A stretch of 64,000 nucleotides of DNA from Anadara kagoshimensis (Eukaryota; Mollusca; Bivalvia; Arcoida; Arcidae), in the NCBI GenBank assembly GCA_021292105.1, contig CM037864.1, positions 9,967,898 through 10,031,897 of the forward strand, given 5' to 3'. This document shows, piece after piece, positions 22,012 to 34,000 of this stretch. Made by a program: the position numbers and the translations under genes. Every line of letters starts with the position of its first letter. The stretch's first letter is position 1. The notes beneath the pieces are model-generated. The model saw nothing but the letters and a program-made list of their open reading frames with translations. It was not told the DNA's origin and searched no databases.

Positions 22012-22278
22012 ACTACTATGCAGTGCCTCATTACTTGATGATTTGCGTCTAATATACAATTGGACCTAAGAGTGAAAACTTTTCACAAACGTGTAAACTC
22101 GTATTATTCATAGTGAAATAGAATACTAGTATTCCTTTATCCTTTTCAATGTTATCACAAACGGTATTACTTTGTCCAAACTCTTCAACAGATGGTACGC
22201 TAGTCTTGAAATAAGACACAGAAATATTCCTTTAAGTGGTAATAAATACCTGTATAGACCTCACACATGTCTGTGACC

Positions 22279-22416
22279 AGATATGTTATAAAATGGTTCA
22301 AGTGTAAAATGGTGCAATTGATCTGAACAATTGGTTTAGCAGAGTATAGATATGTTATGAAATGGTTGAAGTGTAAAATGGTGTGATTGATCTGAACAAT
22401 TGCTTTAACAGAACAT
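22279..22416 (+). repeat. 69-base tandem duplication
   Basis: AGATATGTTATAAAATGGTT through GATCTGAACAATTGGTTTA is repeated once directly with a few substitutions. Confidence 0.88.
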
Positions 22417-22509
22417 CCACGATGATTTTATCACTTAAGGTACTTCCAGTAGTCAGTCACGAAAACGTCTTCAATGAAGTAATTACTTGTGCTTCAAGCT
22501 ACTATTGTT

Positions 22510-22790
22510 TTTTATACCCCCCCCCCCCGCTTAAAAAGTGGGGGGGGGGGTATATAGTGATATGGGTGTCCGTCCGTCCTTCCGTCCTCCCGTTACACCT
22601 TAGGATACCTATCTCTTATCCGCAACTCCTCCTAAACCCTTCAATGGATTTTCATGAAACTTTCACACAATCTTTGTGATATAACGTAGATGTGCACCTC
22701 CTATTTAAAAATTTGATCCGATGGATTTTTTTTATGTGGGGGGAGCGGGGGTATTTTTTGTGAGCTTGTGGCTCACAATTTTTCTAGTTT
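22510..22790. repeat. C/G-run hairpin-headed dispersed repeat
   Basis: TATA, a run of 12 C, GCTTAAAAAGT, then a run of 12 G and TATA forms a strong hairpin. It is followed by GTGTCCGTCCGTCCTTCCGT and AATGGATTTTCATGAAACTT, ending near GGGGGGAGCGGGGGTATTTT and a GAGCTTGTGGCTCACA palindrome. From memory, similar sequences are common in bivalve genomes; the class is not known to me. Confidence 0.5.
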
Positions 22791-23115
22791 TTAATGTTGC
22801 ATACAAGATAAAATAGTGAGAGGCATGTTTTTTCTTTTTTATTTTATTATTTAATTTTTTGAAAGCTTATTCTTGTTGAAATTTCTTTTTGAAAGCTTAT
22901 TGTTTTTGATACGAAAAGGAAAATCTCTTTTTTTCACGTTAAATGTAAAAATACAAAATGGCTAAAATACGAATAATGCCCTATTTACTTGGTATTGCAA
23001 AGCCCGTAAACTGGCACTGATTTTTTCGTTACAAAGAAATATTTATTTGGTCTAAACGAAATAACATATTTATAAATTCGTTTTTGCTTTGTGTATGTTT
23101 TTCAAAAAATCTATA

Positions 23116-23288
23116 TACAGCCAAACCTGTCTATAAAGACCACCAAATGGAACCAGTAAAAGTGGCCTTTATGGGCCTTTATAGAGGTTCTGAAATATGA
23201 ATAAAGAACAACTTGGATACAATTCTACTGGCCTTTATAAACAGGTGGTTCATATATAGAGATGACCATTAAGACAGGTTGGACTGTA
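23116..23288 (-). mobile_element. Pogo/Tc1-like MITE family P, copy 3
   Basis: Same family in reverse orientation: TACAGCCAAACCTGTCTATA at the left and GGTTGGACTGTA at the right. Confidence 0.78.
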
Positions 23289-24209
23289 CATGTAATAATG
23301 ATTCTCCCGAAATTCTAGAAAGTATGTCGGAATAGAACCAAAAATGTGTGTTTATATTATGAATTGCAATAAAACATCAAATGCAGGAAAGTACATCTCA
23401 CAAGATCTCTCTTCTAACCTTAGTCTCGTCGTACGTACTGTGTATGGATGTAAGATCCAAGGAAGAAAATGATACCTCAAGTAATGTAATAAACAATTAC
23501 AAAGTCATATGTGTTTATAAATATAACCAGAACGGTAAGTTAGTAATTAGTTACCATGGCAACCGATTATTAAACATCAGCCTAGACTCAAGGTTGTTGT
23601 AAAGTGTGGAAATAGAAAAAAGTTGGCTAGGTAAACATAATGTGATTACCAAACGGTGTAGTCATACCAAACATTTAATGATACTAGTATCAGGGGATTA
23701 CTTCAGAAAAGAAATAGAATTATGGAAATAACATACAGAAAAATGAAAATAACAGATACGGTTATTAAAAGTAATAAAAATACACGATTTCAAAGAAAGC
23801 ACCGAAAGTTCAGACATCCAGGCATATTATAACAAAGTGTCATGGCAACCTGTTGTATAGCATTTTAAATATTCTTGTTGCTTTTGATGTATAAAGTCGT
23901 CAATTCTAGTTCTGTGGACACCAATCAAGAATAATACAATCCAATAATATATAGCTGACACTTGACCTGTATGTTATATGCAATCAACATTTGTTTCCTC
24001 AAGTTGTCCATTTCACTTGATCCTATGCAACCACTGTCAACGTACTACAAATGCACTGCTTCTTGCAAGAAGCCATGCGGGGGACGTCTAGTCACTCGCT
24101 ATGGAATGGATTTAATTTTATTGAAAATTTCATATTGACCGACTTGATAAACATGTCCAAGCAACGACATTTTGTACGTCAACGTTAAACATTTTCAGAA
24201 GTAAGATTT

Positions 24210-24327
24210 AACGTGATTCATACTGATCCGTGTCCGAATCACAATCCATAAGCAAAGTAAAAACTGACAAGTTAGGTTAAACACGTGAACTTCTACCAGG
24301 GAATTGAGGCCGGGTGCTCATTTTGTA
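24210..24327 (+). repeat. Dispersed repeat family R1, copy 3
   Basis: CATACTGATCCGTGTCCGAA, AAACTGACAAGTTAGGTT and GAGGCCGGGTGCTC in family order. A partial inverted copy is at 25630-25716. Confidence 0.7.
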
Positions 24328-24971
24328 AACCTATTAAGACTCTTCAAATAATTTACCATAAAACTAAAAAGCAAATGCCATGAAATCGGTCTTTAAAATG
24401 ACACTTTATATTTGTATATCTTAACAAAATGGTTCAGTTTTCAATTTTTCAGATTGTAGAAGAAAAACATTAGTAAAGCATAGTTGCGAAATTAAACTGG
24501 AACTCACTAAGAGTAAAAAACATACAGACATCATAAACTAAGCACCGACACAATAAAGATTAGTACCGACAAATATGCTAGTATGTTTGGTAATTGCTTG
24601 ATGTAGATGACCGGTTGAGTTCAAAGGTAACATTTGCCCATCAATAACTCTAGTAGGTTAACTTTATATTTCTGTAACTAGTGTGTTAGTTATGCCATTT
24701 CTCAGCCAGCTTCACATTTAGAAAAAAACAAGTCTGAGTTTTTGGCACACAGAGGAAGATTTAGTTAGAATGAATAACTTTTGACTATACTTCATGGCAT
24801 CATGGAAATGTAGCGTATAGCTATCAGTCATATATGGTGTTCTCGTATCGTATAGAGAGATACGAGGGCTGAGAATCAGGATGGTATGTAAACAACTGAC
24901 TTTATCATATTATCATTATTATCATACTACTGTAGTGTAGATATGTATAATTTGTTTTGTGGTTTCCTACT

Positions 24972-25091
24972 GTTCCAGTTACCACTGTACTCCCCTGATG
25001 ACTTTGTAATTCTATTATATATATCGCTGTTCTTTTTACCATTGTGCTCCCCTGATGACTTTGTATTTCTATTATATATATATCACTGTGT
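24972..25091 (+). repeat. 57-base direct duplication
   Basis: CTCCCCTGATGACTTTGTA and TTCTATTATATATAT occur twice 57 bases apart. Confidence 0.85.
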
Positions 25092-26074
25092 TCCTCAGGT
25101 TATCCTATAGCTACGTTATATTACTTTGTTTATAAGCCAAAATCAGCAAAGTCAGCAAACCTTGTCATATACACGTACCACTTTTATGATTAAATTCAAA
25201 AAGTGGCATATGGCACCTCCATAAAGACGATTGTCATATAGAATGTTTTTAATATAATAATAAATATTTGAAGGAAAAATGGAAAATCTAACTCTTTAAA
25301 ACACCATAAATATTTGAAAGAAAAAAAAGAAACTTCACAAATACCATAAACATTATGCTTATTCTCATTAAAATTACTGCTACAGGAACTTGTTGTTAAT
25401 AAACAAACATTTTAGTAATTCTATGATATTTATTTTTCCTTATTGCAAATAGTATTCTCATATCGGGCCGGGTTTTTTTTAATTTAATCATAAAATACAT
25501 TAAAAAACGGTATATGAGAATAATTCATAAAACGGTATATGACAGTATTATAAAGGACGATACCGTAAAGTATTATTATATTCAGTGCAAGTTCACGGGT
25601 TTAACTTAATTTGTCAGTGTTCAAAATTTAAGCTTTGCTGTGGGATTGTGATTTGGAGATGGACCGGCATGTTTGTTTTAGATTGCAACCATTGGCGGAA
25701 ATATGTATTTGTTACAAAGGAATTCCTAGCATCATTTTATACTTAAAGTTGGATACATACAGAATAATCTAAAATGAAACAAAAAGAAATTTACAGCAGA
25801 TCCAAAATCATGGAATCTCTATGAATGAAATAGTATTCTTAATGTGGAATAAAACAAACACACAGGATTGCAGCCATGTCCATACTATACATAACATTAG
25901 TTTGCAAAACAGGAAATCCAGTATATACAAAACATAATACATGTGTGTTATGTACATCTCTGATGGCAATAGCCAGAAAAACCAACAGCAACAACAACAA
26001 AGCGACCAACATGGAAAACAAGAAACTAAAAATCTCGTCCACATTTGATAAATTAAAACTATATTTTCCAATTA

Positions 26075-26385
26075 ATTTATAAAATAAATGTAAGTTTCTA
26101 AATAGAAATTGTAAAATAATTGTACCATTCCTATTGTGAAACAGATATACATATTTCTAATAAAATTGGGAAATAAATGTACAATTCCAATAAAAATTGT
26201 AAAACAAATATTTATTTCCAATAAAAATGTAAAATATTTGTTCAATTTCCAAAAAATTGTAAAACAATTATTTATTTTCGATAAGATGGTAAAATAATTG
26301 AACAATTCCAATTGTGAAACAAATATATATATATTTCCGATAAAAAGGGGAAATAATTGTATAATTCTCATAAAAAAGTATGTAA
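26075..26385 (+). repeat. AT-rich degenerate minisatellite
   Basis: Repeats of TTCCAATAAAAATTGTAAAA and CAAATATTTATTTCC-like units at roughly 30-35 base spacing. A 99-codon open frame on the minus strand (repeated F-T-I-F / Y-F peptides) is a by-product of the repeat. Confidence 0.75.
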
Positions 26386-27018
26386 AATAAAGCAGAGGTA
26401 TTACCTATAGATGGCTTCTTTTGAACTATTTTTTCTGGACGTTTTCACCAATTAATCCAATAAGAATCAGAACAACGATTTCCAGCTGATGGTTTTAGAA
26501 GAGTTTCTGTATTAATAATCCTTTCAGAAACTCAGGAATTCATCTGTAAAGGTATGTTCAGTGGTTAAAGGAAAATTGCTAAATGCCATCAGAGACGATT
26601 CACGGTGATCGTAACACATTCGAACCCATATCAAATGTCTTATCATATATCAAAGTAAACTAGGATTACAGACACTTCAATATTATAACCGTTAATTATT
26701 ACACAACGTACGTATGTATAACAGATAAGAACCCCCCCCCCCGTCTGTTTAGAATTATCTCATTGATTAAGTCTAAACATACAGTGATAATATGGACCAT
26801 ATTTATATCTTACTTAACTGTGTGTATGATTACGTTTATTAGAAAAACAAATGTTTATTGCTAATGAAAAACAAAAGTTATTTTTCACAATTTTGGTTTC
26901 AGAAGATAGTCGGGTTTTTTTTATTCTTGACTATATAAAAATGATTTTAATAAATCGAGGTATCCTTATATTAAAATATTCAAATTCAATTCAAATGGCC
27001 ATTGTAGTTTTTAGAACG

Positions 27019-27201
27019 GCTAGTCCAACCTGCCTTAAAGGTCATATCTATATAAGAGCCCCCTGCTTATAAAGGTCAGTAAAATTGTATCTCAATTGTC
27101 CTATTTCATATTATTTGAAGCTGTATGTAAAGGCCACCTGCCCATAAAGGCCACTTTTACTGGTTCCCCTTGGGTGACCTTTATAGGTAGGTTTGACTGT
27201 A
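27019..27201 (+). mobile_element. Pogo/Tc1-like MITE family P, copy 4
   Basis: Starts TAGTCCAACCTGCCTTAAAG (left tip altered) and ends GTAGGTTTGACTGTA. It sits about 640 bases outside the Foldback-like element. Confidence 0.75.
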
Positions 27202-27340
27202 CTAGTAACATAATTTAACAAGAGTGCTATTTTTATTATTTTTCCCACTCATTCCTGGAAAAAAATCAACATGTTATAAGGTTTGGCAATATTTATAGTT
27301 CGGCCTTCTAATTATTTGTCACGTCTCAATATACTAGTAA

Positions 27341-27390
27341 GTAAAATATTCTTGACTGGGACATTAAACACCATTACTCAACTCACTCTA
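27341..27390 (+). mobile_element. SINE 3' fragment
   Basis: TAAAATATTCTTGACTGGGA then CATTAAACACCATTACTCAA matches the 3' end of the SINE at 5854-6191 (read on its own strand). Confidence 0.65.
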
Positions 27391-27827
27391 ATTTTTCCCC
27401 ATTTATAATTTTCTTAAAAGCAAGACTTCCTTTTTTCATTTTTTTGAGTCTGTACATTAATTGATGAATGCCAGAGATCGAGAAGTCAACTGGTATAATT
27501 TCTTAATGCAAATCTTAAACTGTATGTTCATCATTAAGCGTTTATGTCCATTATGCTTGGAATATATACGTAGTAAGCATGTAAGGTGTGTGGGGGAAAA
27601 TGTTCAGTATCAAAGTTTTAAATCGAAAATGTTTGGAATATATACAAAAACTATAGAAAATACTAAAAAGAACGAAAGAACCCTCTTTTTTCGACGTAAC
27701 AAAATTGAATCAATAAGCGCCTTATGTTCTGATGGATCTGACCAAGAAAAAACAGCCATTTCAAAAGTCGGTGCAAACATCAGGAATCACCTCTTACAAA
27801 ACCTTGACCTCACCATAATATATACAA

Positions 27828-27836
27828 GAAATTAAT
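27828..27836. repeat. Target site duplication, left (GAAATTAAT)
   Basis: Exact 9-base match to 48172-48180, immediately outside the first base of the terminal inverted repeat. Confidence 0.9.
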
Positions 27837-28063
27837 ACTGGTGTGAAGCTAGCCCGCAATTCTAGCCCGCAATTTTTTTAAATATCATCAAGCGGGCAAT
27901 TCGATTTTATTTAAATACGGTCAATCCTTACATCATTCTATTTATTAATATTTGATATTTAGGGCGACCTGGTATTGCACAAAACTTTTTATAAAGACCA
28001 CCTGTATATTAAGACCACAGGAACCGTGATTTTGAGTGTGATTACGAAATTACGCATAGGGCG
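27837..28063 (+). repeat. Foldback-like element, left outer tip
   Basis: About 230 bases matching 47943-48171 in reverse with roughly 13 mismatches and no gaps by eye (~94%). A 13-base direct repeat TAGCCCGCAATTC is at the very tip, possibly a transposase binding site. The inner edge GATTACGAAATTACGCATAG leads into the first satellite unit. Confidence 0.88.
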
Positions 28064-31000
28064 TAAAATGCGTTTCCCATCTAGGCCTTTTAACCACGGG
28101 TAGATCTATCCAATTGCAACATTTGGTGAAAATTTCAAGAACCCTAGAGGGGTAGAACGGGTCTTACGAGAGCTCAGAAGGACCATACCCCCCTTTTGAT
28201 ATGTGATTTCGTAAGGACCTGCTACGTTTGAAGTAGCGTACACAGAGAAAATGCGTTTCCCCATCTAGGCCTTTTAACCACGGGTAGATCTATCCAATTG
28301 CAACATTTGGTGAAAATTTCAAGAACCCTAGAGGGGTAGAACGGGTCTTACGAGAGCTCAGAAGGACCATACCCCCCTTTTGATATGTGATTTCGTAAGG
28401 ACCTGCTACGTTTGAAGTAGCGTACACAGAGAAAATGCGTTTCCCCATCTAGGCCTTTTAACCACGGGTAGATCTATCCAATTGCAACATTTGGTGAAAA
28501 TTTCAAGAACCCTAGAGGGGTAGAACGGGTCTTACGAGAGCTCAGAAGGACCATACCCCCCTTTTGATATGTGATTTCGTAAGGACCTGCTACGTTTGAA
28601 GTAGCGTACACAGAGAAAATGCGTTTCCCCATCTAGGCCTTTTAACCACGGGTAGATCTATCCAATTGCAACATTTGGTGAAAATTTCAAGAACCCTAGA
28701 GGGGTAGAACGGGTCTTACGAGAGCTCAGAAGGACCATACCCCCCTTTTGATATGTGATTTCGTAAGGACCTGCTACGTTTGAAGTAGCGTACACAGAGA
28801 AAATGCGTTTCCCCATCTAGGCCTTTTAACCACGGGTAGATCTATCCAATTGCAACATTTGGTGAAAATTTCAAGAACCCTAGAGGGGTAGAACGGGTCT
28901 TACGAGAGCTCAGAAGGACCATACCCCCCTTTTGATATGTGATTTCGTAAGGACCTGCTACGTTTGAAGTAGCGTACACAGAGAAAATGCGTTTCCCCAT
29001 CTAGGCCTTTTAACCACGGGTAGATCTATCCAATTGCAACATTTGGTGAAAATTTCAAGAACCCTAGAGGGGTAGAACGGGTCTTACGAGAGCTCAGAAG
29101 GACCATACCCCCCTTTTGATATGTGATTTCGTAAGGACCTGCTACGTTTGAAGTAGCGTACACAGAGAAAATGCGTTTCCCCATCTAGGCCTTTTAACCA
29201 CGGGTAGATCTATCCAATTGCAACATTTGGTGAAAATTTCAAGAACCCTAGAGGGGTAGAACGGGTCTTACGAGAGCTCAGAAGGACCATACCCCCCTTT
29301 TGATATGTGATTTCGTAAGGACCTGCTACGTTTGAAGTAGCGTACACAGAGAAAATGCGTTTCCCCATCTAGGCCTTTTAACCACGGGTAGATCTATCCA
29401 ATTGCAACATTTGGTGAAAATTTCAAGAACCCTAGAGGGGTAGAACGGGTCTTACGAGAGCTCAGAAGGACCATACCCCCCTTTTGATATGTGATTTCGT
29501 AAGGACCTGCTACGTTTGAAGTAGCGTACACAGAGAAAATGCGTTTCCCCATCTAGGCCTTTTAACCACGGGTAGATCTATCCAATTGCAACATTTGGTG
29601 AAAATTTCAAGAACCCTAGAGGGGTAGAACGGGTCTTACGAGAGCTCAGAAGGACCATACCCCCCTTTTGATATGTGATTTCGTAAGGACCTGCTACGTT
29701 TGAAGTAGCGTACACAGAGAAAATGCGTTTCCCCATCTAGGCCTTTTAACCACGGGTAGATCTATCCAATTGCAACATTTGGTGAAAATTTCAAGAACCC
29801 TAGAGGGGTAGAACGGGTCTTACGAGAGCTCAGAAGGACCATACCCCCCTTTTGATATGTGATTTCGTAAGGACCTGCTACGTTTGAAGTAGCGTACACA
29901 GAGAAAATGCGTTTCCCCATCTAGGCCTTTTAACCACGGGTAGATCTATCCAATTGCAACATTTGGTGAAAATTTCAAGAACCCTAGAGGGGTAGAACGG
30001 GTCTTACGAGAGCTCAGAAGGACCATACCCCCCTTTTGATATGTGATTTCGTAAGGACCTGCTACGTTTGAAGTAGCGTACACAGAGAAAATGCGTTTCC
30101 CCATCTAGGCCTTTTAACCACGGGTAGATCTATCCAATTGCAACATTTGGTGAAAATTTCAAGAACCCTAGAGGGGTAGAACGGGTCTTACGAGAGCTCA
30201 GAAGGACCATACCCCCCTTTTGATATGTGATTTCGTAAGGACCTGCTACGTTTGAAGTAGCGTACACAGAGAAAATGCGTTTCCCCATCTAGGCCTTTTA
30301 ACCACGGGTAGATCTATCCAATTGCAACATTTGGTGAAAATTTCAAGAACCCTAGAGGGGTAGAACGGGTCTTACGAGAGCTCAGAAGGACCATACCCCC
30401 CTTTTGATATGTGATTTCGTAAGGACCTGCTACGTTTGAAGTAGCGTACACAGAGAAAATGCGTTTCCCCATCTAGGCCTTTTAACCACGGGTAGATCTA
30501 TCCAATTGCAACATTTGGTGAAAATTTCAAGAACCCTAGAGGGGTAGAACGGGTCTTACGAGAGCTCAGAAGGACCATACCCCCCTTTTGATATGTGATT
30601 TCGTAAGGACCTGCTACGTTTGAAGTAGCGTACACAGAGAAAATGCGTTTCCCCATCTAGGCCTTTTAACCACGGGTAGATCTATCCAATTGCAACATTT
30701 GGTGAAAATTTCAAGAACCCTAGAGGGGTAGAACGGGTCTTACGAGAGCTCAGAAGGACCATACCCCCCTTTTGATATGTGATTTCGTAAGGACCTGCTA
30801 CGTTTGAAGTAGCGTACACAGAGAAAATGCGTTTCCCCATCTAGGCCTTTTAACCACGGGTAGATCTATCCAATTGCAACATTTGGTGAAAATTTCAAGA
30901 ACCCTAGAGGGGTAGAACGGGTCTTACGAGAGCTCAGAAGGACCATACCCCCTTTTGATATGTGATTTCGTAAGGACCTGCTACGTTTGAAGTAGCGTAC

Positions 31001-34000
31001 ACAGAGAAAATGCGTTTCCCCATCTAGGCCTTTTAACCACGGGTAGATCTATCCAATTGCAACATTTGGTGAAAATTTCAAGAACCCTAGAGGGGTAGAA
31101 CGGGTCTTACGAGAGCTCAGAAGGACCATACCCCCCTTTTGATATGTGATTTCGTAAGGACCTGCTACGTTTGAAGTAGCGTACACAGAGAAAATGCGTT
31201 TCCCCATCTAGGCCTTTTAACCACGGGTAGATCTATCCAATTGCAACATTTGGTGAAAATTTCAAGAACCCTAGAGGGGTAGAACGGGTCTTACGAGAGC
31301 TCAGAAGGACCATACCCCCCTTTTGATATGTGATTTCGTAAGGACCTGCTACGTTTGAAGTAGCGTACACAGAGAAAATGCGTTTCCCCATCTAGGCCTT
31401 TTAACCACGGGTAGATCTATCCAATTGCAACATTTGGTGAAAATTTCAAGAACCCTAGAGGGGTAGAACGGGTCTTACGAGAGCTCAGAAGGACCATACC
31501 CCCCTTTTGATATGTGATTTCGTAAGGACCTGCTACGTTTGAAGTAGCGTACACAGAGAAAATGCGTTTCCCCATCTAGGCCTTTTAACCACGGGTAGAT
31601 CTATCCAATTGCAACATTTGGTGAAAATTTCAAGAACCCTAGAGGGGTAGAACGGGTCTTACGAGAGCTCAGAAGGACCATACCCCCCTTTTGATATGTG
31701 ATTTCGTAAGGACCTGCTACGTTTGAAGTAGCGTACACAGAGAAAATGCGTTTCCCCATCTAGGCCTTTTAACCACGGGTAGATCTATCCAATTGCAACA
31801 TTTGGTGAAAATTTCAAGAACCCTAGAGGGGTAGAACGGGTCTTACGAGAGCTCAGAAGGACCATACCCCCCTTTTGATATGTGATTTCGTAAGGACCTG
31901 CTACGTTTGAAGTAGCGTACACAGAGAAAATGCGTTTCCCCATCTAGGCCTTTTAACCACGGGTAGATCTATCCAATTGCAACATTTGGTGAAAATTTCA
32001 AGAACCCTAGAGGGGTAGAACGGGTCTTACGAGAGCTCAGAAGGACCATACCCCCCTTTTGATATGTGATTTCGTAAGGACCTGCTACGTTTGAAGTAGC
32101 GTACACAGAGAAAATGCGTTTCCCCATCTAGGCCTTTTAACCACGGGTAGATCTATCCAATTGCAACATTTGGTGAAAATTTCAAGAACCCTAGAGGGGT
32201 AGAACGGGTCTTACGAGAGCTCAGAAGGACCATACCCCCCTTTTGATATGTGATTTCGTAAGGACCTGCTACGTTTGAAGTAGCGTACACAGAGAAAATG
32301 CGTTTCCCCATCTAGGCCTTTTAACCACGGGTAGATCTATCCAATTGCAACATTTGGTGAAAATTTCAAGAACCCTAGAGGGGTAGAACGGGTCTTACGA
32401 GAGCTCAGAAGGACCATACCCCCCTTTTGATATGTGATTTCGTAAGGACCTGCTACGTTTGAAGTAGCGTACACAGAGAAAATGCGTTTCCCCATCTAGG
32501 CCTTTTAACCACGGGTAGATCTATCCAATTGCAACATTTGGTGAAAATTTCAAGAACCCTAGAGGGGTAGAACGGGTCTTACGAGAGCTCAGAAGGACCA
32601 TACCCCCCTTTTGATATGTGATTTCGTAAGGACCTGCTACGTTTGAAGTAGCGTACACAGAGAAAATGCGTTTCCCCATCTAGGCCTTTTAACCACGGGT
32701 AGATCTATCCAATTGCAACATTTGGTGAAAATTTCAAGAACCCTAGAGGGGTAGAACGGGTCTTACGAGAGCTCAGAAGGACCATACCCCCCTTTTGATA
32801 TGTGATTTCGTAAGGACCTGCTACGTTTGAAGTAGCGTACACAGAGAAAATGCGTTTCCCCATCTAGGCCTTTTAACCACGGGTAGATCTATCCAATTGC
32901 AACATTTGGTGAAAATTTCAAGAACCCTAGAGGGGTAGAACGGGTCTTACGAGAGCTCAGAAGGACCATACCCCCCTTTTGATATGTGATTTCGTAAGGA
33001 CCTGCTACGTTTGAAGTAGCGTACACAGAGAAAATGCGTTTCCCCATCTAGGCCTTTTAACCACGGGTAGATCTATCCAATTGCAACATTTGGTGAAAAT
33101 TTCAAGAACCCTAGAGGGGTAGAACGGGTCTTACGAGAGCTCAGAAGGACCATACCCCCCTTTTGATATGTGATTTCGTAAGGACCTGCTACGTTTGAAG
33201 TAGCGTACACAGAGAAAATGCGTTTCCCCATCTAGGCCTTTTAACCACGGGTAGATCTATCCAATTGCAACATTTGGTGAAAATTTCAAGAACCCTAGAG
33301 GGGTAGAACGGGTCTTACGAGAGCTCAGAAGGACCATACCCCCCTTTTGATATGTGATTTCGTAAGGACCTGCTACGTTTGAAGTAGCGTACACAGAGAA
33401 AATGCGTTTCCCCATCTAGGCCTTTTAACCACGGGTAGATCTATCCAATTGCAACATTTGGTGAAAATTTCAAGAACCCTAGAGGGGTAGAACGGGTCTT
33501 ACGAGAGCTCAGAAGGACCATACCCCCCTTTTGATATGTGATTTCGTAAGGACCTGCTACGTTTGAAGTAGCGTACACAGAGAAAATGCGTTTCCCCATC
33601 TAGGCCTTTTAACCACGGGTAGATCTATCCAATTGCAACATTTGGTGAAAATTTCAAGAACCCTAGAGGGGTAGAACGGGTCTTACGAGAGCTCAGAAGG
33701 ACCATACCCCCCTTTTGATATGTGATTTCGTAAGGACCTGCTACGTTTGAAGTAGCGTACACAGAGAAAATGCGTTTCCCCATCTAGGCCTTTTAACCAC
33801 GGGTAGATCTATCCAATTGCAACATTTGGTGAAAATTTCAAGAACCCTAGAGGGGTAGAACGGGTCTTACGAGAGCTCAGAAGGACCATACCCCCCTTTT
33901 GATATGTGATTTCGTAAGGACCTGCTACGTTTGAAGTAGCGTACACAGAGAAAATGCGTTTCCCCATCTAGGCCTTTTAACCACGGGTAGATCTATCCAA

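Larger units (their letters stand above)
19366..27836. other. Upstream region of twitchin, no recognised gene
   Basis: Expected to hold the twitchin leader exon and promoter, which I cannot place. Short open frames are AT-rich and unlike known proteins. The repeats found are listed separately; 20000-21900 shows only homopolymer tracts and AT-rich sequence. Confidence 0.6.

Noticed and set aside
26072-26371. Repetitive 99-codon frame, minus strand
   Set aside because: Explained by the AT-rich minisatellite; its length unit and low complexity account for the open frame.
26406-26530. Possible non-coding leader exon of twitchin (ATCTATAG followed by GTAATA, minus strand)
   Set aside because: A single weak donor with no promoter or transcript support; the true leader could be anywhere upstream of 19366.
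27461-27835. 124-codon open frame ending at the Foldback-like border
   Set aside because: Lysine- and asparagine-rich, no recognised family, no splice signals I could support. It ends by chance next to the target duplication.
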